The translations under genes and the position numbers were made by a program. Positions 59,270 through 64,000 of a DNA stretch of 64,000 bases are shown here, in pieces. The stretch comes from an uncultured Alteromonadaceae bacterium. GTDB taxonomy: Bacteria > Pseudomonadota > Gammaproteobacteria > Enterobacterales > Alteromonadaceae. The stretch's first letter is position 1; the number at the start of each line of letters is the position of its first letter. The notes below the pieces were generated by a model. That model was given only the letters and a program-made list of their open reading frames with translations. It made no database searches and was not told the origin of the DNA. The stretch is from positions 1 through 64,000 of the forward strand of contig CANMXU010000016.1 in NCBI GenBank assembly GCA_947501935.1, given 5' to 3'.

Positions 59270-60808
59270 ATGATCATTGGTATTCCTAAGGAGTCATTGG
59301 CGGGGGAGAATCGCGTTTCTGGTTCGCCGTCGTCCGTGAGCGCATTAATAAAATTAGGCTTTGAGGTTCAGGTACAAAAGGGTGCCGGTATCAAAGCAAG
59401 TTTTACTGACGAAGAATTTGCTAATTCACAAGCAAGCCTTGTGACTAAAAAAGTTTGTTGGCAGTCAGACATTATTTTTAAAGTGAACGCACCAACGCTT
59501 GATGAAGTAGAGCAAATGAAAGATGGTGCTTTTTTAGTGAGCTTTATCGCACCCGCGCAAAGCCCAGAACTATTAGAATTACTGCGCAGTAAGTCTATTA
59601 CCACGTTAGCCATGGAAATGGTGCCACGCATGACGCGTTCACAATCTATGGACGCGTTAAGCTCTATGGCCAACATTGCCGGTTATCGAGCAGTGATTGA
59701 GGCAACTCACCATTTTGGTCGTTTCTTAACAGGGCAAATTACCGCTGCCGGTAAAATGCCTCCAGCGAAAGTGATGATTATTGGCGCTGGTGTTGCTGGT
59801 CTTGCAGCCATTGGTACCGCCGGTAGTTTAGGCGCTATTGTGCGCGCTTTTGATACTCGTCCAGAAGTAAAAGAGCAAATTGAAAGTATGGGCGCTGAAT
59901 TTTTAGAGCTCGACTATGAAGAACCAGAAGACACTGGCTCTGGCGATGGTTATGCCAAAGAAATGAGTAAAGCCTTTATTGATGCAGAAATGGCCTTATT
60001 TGCTGAGCAAGCCAAAGACGTTGATATTATTATTACCACGGCGATGATCCCAGGAAAACCGGCACCAAAATTGATTACCGAAGCTATGGTAGCGTCAATG
60101 AAGTCTGGCTCTATTATTGTTGATTTGGCCGCTGCTGGCGGTGGTAACTGTGAGCTAACCGTTGCAGGTAAAGTCGTTAACGAAGATGGTGTTAAAATTA
60201 TTGGTTACACCGACTTAGTATCACGTTTACCTAATCAGTCATCTCAGCTTTATTCAAACAATTTAGTGAGCTTAACTAAATTACTTTGTAAAGAGAAAGA
60301 CGGTAACCTAAATATTGACTTTGACGACCAAGTTATTCGTAACATGACCGTAGTTAACGCCGATGAAATTACTTTCCCACCACCGCCAATTCAAGTGAGC
60401 GCTGCGCCAGTTAAACCTGTGGCAAAGCCAGTTGAAAAAGTGGCAGAGCAACCTGCCGAACCGGCCAGTAAAAGTAATAAATATATTGCCATGGGCGTTG
60501 GCGCGGCATTATTTGCTTGGGTAGCAAGTGTTGCACCAGCTGATTTCCTCCAGCATTTCACCGTATTCGTTTTATCGTGTGTTATTGGTTATAACGTGGT
60601 TTGGAATGTTAGCCATTCTTTGCATACGCCGTTAATGAGTGTAACTAACGCAATTTCAGGCATTATTATTGTTGGCGCGATATTGCAGATAGGCCAAGAT
60701 AATTTGCTTATTCAAATATTGGCGGGGATAGCTGTACTCATTGCTACCATAAATATTGTTGGTGGATTTGTAGTGACTAATCGCATGTTAAAAATGTTTA
60801 GAAAATAG
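59270..60808 (+). CDS. pntA: NAD(P) transhydrogenase subunit alpha
   Basis: Proton-translocating transhydrogenase: the NAD-binding domain I (about 1-385; [40 protein letters not shown]) and C-terminal membrane helices (about 405-512) are in one 512-residue chain, as in E. coli. pntB starts 10 bases later. Confidence 0.97.
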   Translation: MIIGIPKESLAGENRVSGSPSSVSALIKLGFEVQVQKGAGIKASFTDEEFANSQASLVTKKVCWQSDIIFKVNAPTLDEVEQMKDGAFLVSFIAPAQSPELLELLRSKSITTLAMEMVPRMTRSQSMDALSSMANIAGYRAVIEATHHFGRFLTGQITAAGKMPPAKVMIIGAGVAGLAAIGTAGSLGAIVRAFDTRPEVKEQIESMGAEFLELDYEEPEDTGSGDGYAKEMSKAFIDAEMALFAEQAKDVDIIITTAMIPGKPAPKLITEAMVASMKSGSIIVDLAAAGGGNCELTVAGKVVNEDGVKIIGYTDLVSRLPNQSSQLYSNNLVSLTKLLCKEKDGNLNIDFDDQVIRNMTVVNADEITFPPPPIQVSAAPVKPVAKPVEKVAEQPAEPASKSNKYIAMGVGAALFAWVASVAPADFLQHFTVFVLSCVIGYNVVWNVSHSLHTPLMSVTNAISGIIIVGAILQIGQDNLLIQILAGIAVLIATINIVGGFVVTNRMLKMFRK

Positions 60809-60818
60809 GGGCGACTTG

Positions 60819-62219
60819 ATGGAATTTTCAACAGGATTGATCAGCGCTGCCTATGTGGTAGCAGCTTTATTATTTATCTTCAGTTTATCGGGCTTAAGTA
60901 AGCAAGAAACAGCAGAAGAAGGCAACTGGTACGGTATTGCTGGTATGGCTATCGCATTACTTGCGACCATAGCCGATGAACGAGTATCGAATGTTGCGAT
61001 TATTTTCGTGATGATGATAGTCGGCGCTATTATTGGCTTACGATTAGCCAAAAAAGTAGAAATGACTGAAATGCCAGAGCTAGTGGCTATTTTACATAGT
61101 TTTGTTGGTTTAGCTGCGGTATTGGTTGGCTACAATAGTTATTTTGAAATGGACCATTCTATTTTTGGCATTACTGATGCGCAACGTATGGCTATTAATA
61201 TTCATTTAGTCGAAGTGTTCTTAGGTGTATTTATTGGTGCGGTAACCTTTACCGGCTCTATTGTTGCTTTTGCTAAATTGCGTGGCTTAATTAACTCAAG
61301 CGCGTTAATGCTTCCGCATCGTCATAAGTTAAACTTACTGGCTGGCGTAGTTGCGTTTATTTTAATGGTGGTGTTTGTACAAAATGATGGCAGTAATAGC
61401 GCCTTGTTTATTATGACCGCTATCGCGTTAGTATTTGGTTGGCATTTGGTTGCGTCTATTGGCGGCGCAGATATGCCTGTAGTGGTTTCTATGCTTAACT
61501 CTTATTCTGGTTGGGCAGCAGCAGCAGCAGGCTTTATGCTTAATAATGATTTGTTAATTGTAACAGGCGCCTTAGTAGGGTCTTCTGGTGCAATTTTATC
61601 TTACATTATGTGTAAAGCGATGAACCGCTCATTTATCAGTGTAATTGCTGGCGGTTTTGGTACTGATGTGGTTATTGATACCGATGTTGACTATGGCGAT
61701 CATATTGAAATAAATGCTGATGCCGTAGCTGATATGTTACGTGGCGCTAAGTCAGTTATTATCACTCCTGGTTATGGCATGGCGGTAGCGCAAGCGCAGT
61801 ATCCAGTTTATGAAATGACTCGAGCGTTACAAGACAAAGGCATAGAAGTACGTTTTGGTATCCACCCAGTAGCAGGGCGTTTACCTGGGCACATGAATGT
61901 ATTGTTAGCGGAAGCAAAAGTACCTTACGATATTGTACTGGGTATGGAAGAAATTAATGATGACTTCTCTGAAACTGATGTGGTATTGGTTATTGGTGCG
62001 AATGACACCGTGAACCCTGCCGCCGCTGAAGACCCAACTAGTCCAATTGCTGGTATGCCAGTGCTTGAAGTCTGGAATGCTAAAAACGTGATTGTTTTTA
62101 AACGTTCTATGAGCACAGGTTATGCTGGTGTGCAAAACCCGCTATTCTTTAAAGATAATAGCCAAATGTTATTTGGTGATGCCAAAGACTCGGTTGAAAA
62201 AATATTTAAAGCGTTATAA
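60819..62219 (+). CDS. pntB: NAD(P) transhydrogenase subunit beta
   Basis: Carries most of the proton channel and the NADP-binding domain III (about 290-466; [55 protein letters not shown]). From ATG 60819 it is 466 residues; a TTG one codon upstream is in frame. With PntA it forms the membrane enzyme that makes NADPH using the proton gradient. Confidence 0.97.
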   Translation: MEFSTGLISAAYVVAALLFIFSLSGLSKQETAEEGNWYGIAGMAIALLATIADERVSNVAIIFVMMIVGAIIGLRLAKKVEMTEMPELVAILHSFVGLAAVLVGYNSYFEMDHSIFGITDAQRMAINIHLVEVFLGVFIGAVTFTGSIVAFAKLRGLINSSALMLPHRHKLNLLAGVVAFILMVVFVQNDGSNSALFIMTAIALVFGWHLVASIGGADMPVVVSMLNSYSGWAAAAAGFMLNNDLLIVTGALVGSSGAILSYIMCKAMNRSFISVIAGGFGTDVVIDTDVDYGDHIEINADAVADMLRGAKSVIITPGYGMAVAQAQYPVYEMTRALQDKGIEVRFGIHPVAGRLPGHMNVLLAEAKVPYDIVLGMEEINDDFSETDVVLVIGANDTVNPAAAEDPTSPIAGMPVLEVWNAKNVIVFKRSMSTGYAGVQNPLFFKDNSQMLFGDAKDSVEKIFKAL

Positions 62220-62263
62220 TTTGAATTTTGTAAATTATTGCTAAGATAAATTAGCGCATTATT

Positions 62264-62297
62264 AAAAAGCCAGTAACCATGTTACTGGCTTTTTTTT
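62264..62297 (+). terminator. pntAB terminator
   Basis: A 14-bp perfect stem (62264-62277 with 62281-62294), loop CAT and T-run, 45 bases after pntB. Confidence 0.93.
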
Positions 62298-62318
62298 GTG
62301 CTTTTAAATCGTTTTTTG

Positions 62319-62882
62319 TTAGGAAGAATATTGGAAAACTTTTAATAATTTTTGTTTGGCTTGATAACCGAGGTAGCGTTGGTGTAAGTGTGAGTTTAAT
62401 AATTGAGGAACTAGCTGACTAAAGCCATTTTTTAAGTAAAAATGACTAAGCTTTTCGTTAGCGAAACAGACTATTTTTTGTTTGTCACCTTGCTTGTTAT
62501 TTTCCTCCATTTCTTCAATAACATGACCAAGTAGGTAACTGGCAATGCCTTGATGTTGCCAAGTATTTTTAACAACTAGTGCATGTAATAATGGCGTGGG
62601 GTTATCTATTGTAATATTTGAGATAATTACCGCGGCAATAATTTCACCTTCAACTTCAACTTCAACCTCACTTTTATCTTTTTCTTTATCGTCACCTTCA
62701 ATGGTAATAAAGTAGCTGGTATCAAACCCGATAAAACGGGCTGAATAATGGCATGAACGATAAAACCGTTGTAGGTGCTTTTTATCAGCTTTACTGGTTT
62801 TAGTTATGCGCAGTGAATTAAGGAGTTTGTTGGTTGTCATATTAGCTTCATAAAGTGTTTTTTGATAATTAGATATTGGCAT
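62319..62882 (-). CDS. GNAT family N-acetyltransferase
   Basis: 187 residues. The acetyl-CoA site is recognisable as KNTWQHQGIASYLLGHVIEEM (Q/RxxGxG/A-like) with a C-terminal FYLKNGFSQLV. A Glu/Val repeat (KSEVEVEVEGE) sits mid-protein and comes from short DNA repeats. The start is uncertain: the ATG at 62882 lacks a clear ribosome binding site and ATG at 62840 is an alternative. Substrate unknown. Confidence 0.78.
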   Translation of the reverse strand: MPISNYQKTLYEANMTTNKLLNSLRITKTSKADKKHLQRFYRSCHYSARFIGFDTSYFITIEGDDKEKDKSEVEVEVEGEIIAAVIISNITIDNPTPLLHALVVKNTWQHQGIASYLLGHVIEEMEENNKQGDKQKIVCFANEKLSHFYLKNGFSQLVPQLLNSHLHQRYLGYQAKQKLLKVFQYSS

Positions 62883-62908
62883 TGCAATTAAATTGCTACT
62901 GAAAATAC

Positions 62909-62935
62909 AAAAAAGCCAAGTATGATACTTGGCTT
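62909..62935 (-). terminator. ilvIH terminator
   Basis: AAGCCAAGTAT (62913-62923) is inverted at 62925-62935; on the minus strand the stem is followed by a T-run. Confidence 0.8.
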
Positions 62936-62978
62936 AATTTCAGGGCTTAATTTCAGGGCTTAATTTCAGGGCTTAATT
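62931..62978. repeat. 13-bp tandem repeats between ilvH and its terminator
   Basis: Three exact copies of GGCTTAATTTCAG and a partial fourth. The first copy overlaps the terminator arm, so the unit seems to have been amplified from it. Confidence 0.92.
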
Positions 62979-62991
62979 CAAACGACTAATA

Positions 62992-63489
62992 TTAAACTTT
63001 TAGTGCCTTTTCGCCGCGAGCAATACCAACACAACCTGAACGAACTACTTCAACAATTTCTGTTTCGTAAGATAAGGTTTTAATAAAAGCAGCTATTTTA
63101 TCAGCGTCACCGGTTAATTCTATGGTGTAAATTTGCTTGCCAATATCAATAATTGCCCCACGGAAAATATCAGCAATACGCTTTACTTCCGTGCGTGACT
63201 TATCATTCATAGCTAAAACTTTCACCAACACCAATTCACGTTCTACATGAGCACGTTCGGTAAGGTCGGTAATTTTTATCACATCGATAAGCTTATTCAC
63301 TTGTTTAACAATTTGCTCAAGCACTTTATCGTCACCGACAGTAGCAATGGTGATGCGTGATAAGCTTGGGTCGTCAGTTGGTGCTACCGTTAAGGTTTCA
63401 ATGTTAAAGGCACGTTGTGAAAATAAACCAACAATACGTGATAATGAACCGGGTTCATTTTCTAATAAAATAGCTAATATACGACGCAT
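62992..63489 (-). CDS. ilvH: Acetolactate synthase small (regulatory) subunit
   Basis: 165 residues; ACT domain at the N-terminus ([38 protein letters not shown]), the valine-binding regulatory fold, and a C-terminal dimerisation half. Start overlaps the ilvI stop by one base. Symbol ilvH versus ilvN is a matter of naming; length and close linkage to the large subunit favour ilvH. Confidence 0.95.
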   Translation of the reverse strand: MRRILAILLENEPGSLSRIVGLFSQRAFNIETLTVAPTDDPSLSRITIATVGDDKVLEQIVKQVNKLIDVIKITDLTERAHVERELVLVKVLAMNDKSRTEVKRIADIFRGAIIDIGKQIYTIELTGDADKIAAFIKTLSYETEIVEVVRSGCVGIARGEKALKV

Positions 63490-64000
63490 TATGCTTTATC
63501 TCCTTTTTTGATCCACATGTCATCTATCGCGCCAAGGCGAATTTGCATTGGGTAAACGTGCTCTTTTTCATCAACTAATACATCAACAAATACTAATCTG
63601 TCTTTCATGGCGAATGCTTGTTCAAGCTTGCTGTCTAGTTCATCAAGAGTATTAATTTGCATGCCTACATGGCCATAAGCTTCAGCCAATTTAACAAAAT
63701 CGGGTAATGACTCCATATAAGATGATGAATGACGACCACCATAAACCATGTCTTGCCATTGGCGGACCATACCAAGTGAACGGTTATTTAATGAAATAAT
63801 TTTTACTGGAATACCATATTGCATACAAGTTGATAGTTCTTGGATATTCATTTGAATAGAGCCGTCGCCGGTAATACAAATGACATGGCTATCAGGGAAG
63901 GCCATTTTAACCCCCATCGCTGCAGGAAAACCAAAGCCCATAGTGCCTAAACCGCCAGAGTTAATCCATTGGCGAGGTTTGGCAAACGGATAATATTGCG
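63489..64000 (-). CDS. ilvI: Acetolactate synthase large subunit (C-terminal part only)
   Basis: About 170 codons lie in the window; the 5' part is beyond the right edge. The open frame reads [29 protein letters not shown], then the ThDP/Mg motif [19 protein letters not shown] and [11 protein letters not shown]. These are classic ALS large-subunit features. Forms the ilvIH operon. Confidence 0.95.
   Translation of the reverse strand, partial: QYYPFAKPRQWINSGGLGTMGFGFPAAMGVKMAFPDSHVICITGDGSIQMNIQELSTCMQYGIPVKIISLNNRSLGMVRQWQDMVYGGRHSSSYMESLPDFVKLAEAYGHVGMQINTLDELDSKLEQAFAMKDRLVFVDVLVDEKEHVYPMQIRLGAIDDMWIKKGDKA

Overview
The window looks like the chromosome of a marine gammaproteobacterium of the Alteromonadales, most likely the Colwellia/Thalassotalea group. 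This rests on AT-rich DNA, protein sequences close to but distinct from E. coli orthologues (RsxABC, NusA, IF2, Pnp, SdhABCD, SucABCD, PntAB) and many small lineage-type proteins. The placement is inferred; no rRNA or tRNA gene was found to test it.

Layout. 1-3056 (minus): rsxA-rsxB-rsxC electron-transport operon, with rsxC running off the left edge through near-identical 129-bp tandem repeats. 3288-5186 (minus): csrD, the degenerate GGDEF/EAL regulator of CsrB-type RNA decay. 5397-14846 (plus): the translation/RNA cluster rimP-nusA-infB-rbfA-truB-rpsO-pnp, preceded by a structured leader with its own promoter and terminator. 14969-17518: nlpI and a membrane-anchored HExxH protease candidate whose first codons contain a 36-bp perfect palindrome plus T-run. 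18004-20542: a fused cysteine desulfurase-SufE protein (CsdA-CsdE) convergent with tcdA/csdL. 21336-32843: the TCA block, gltA (minus) divergent from sdhCDAB-sucAB-sucCD (plus).

32905-44042 is more accessory: an AT-rich orphan gene, a 537-bp terminal-inverted-repeat element with TA flanks, a REP-like hairpin that has duplicated the end of an NhaC-family antiporter gene, a CPBP protease, a DUF2306 membrane protein, an OprB-like porin and a secreted sulfatase. 44304-48564 (minus): ilvD, a secreted alpha/beta hydrolase and a MerR-methyltransferase fusion. 49183-49495 is a strong candidate CsrB-type sRNA: 21 GGA motifs, a sigma70-like promoter, a terminator, and an upstream 18-bp inverted repeat like the UvrY/GacA box. 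49584-58984 is housekeeping plus small proteins, including ycgL-mltB-type-ycgN, dodecin and a gamma carbonic anhydrase. 59270-62219: pntAB transhydrogenase. The right edge carries ilvI(partial)-ilvH on the minus strand.

The most interesting items are non-coding: the CsrB-like RNA sharing the window with csrD, the rimP leader with a possible pseudoknot next to a terminator, the palindrome inside the protease gene, and two mobile-element footprints around 34.2-34.9 kb. Every name is assigned by recognition from the sequence; no search was run.
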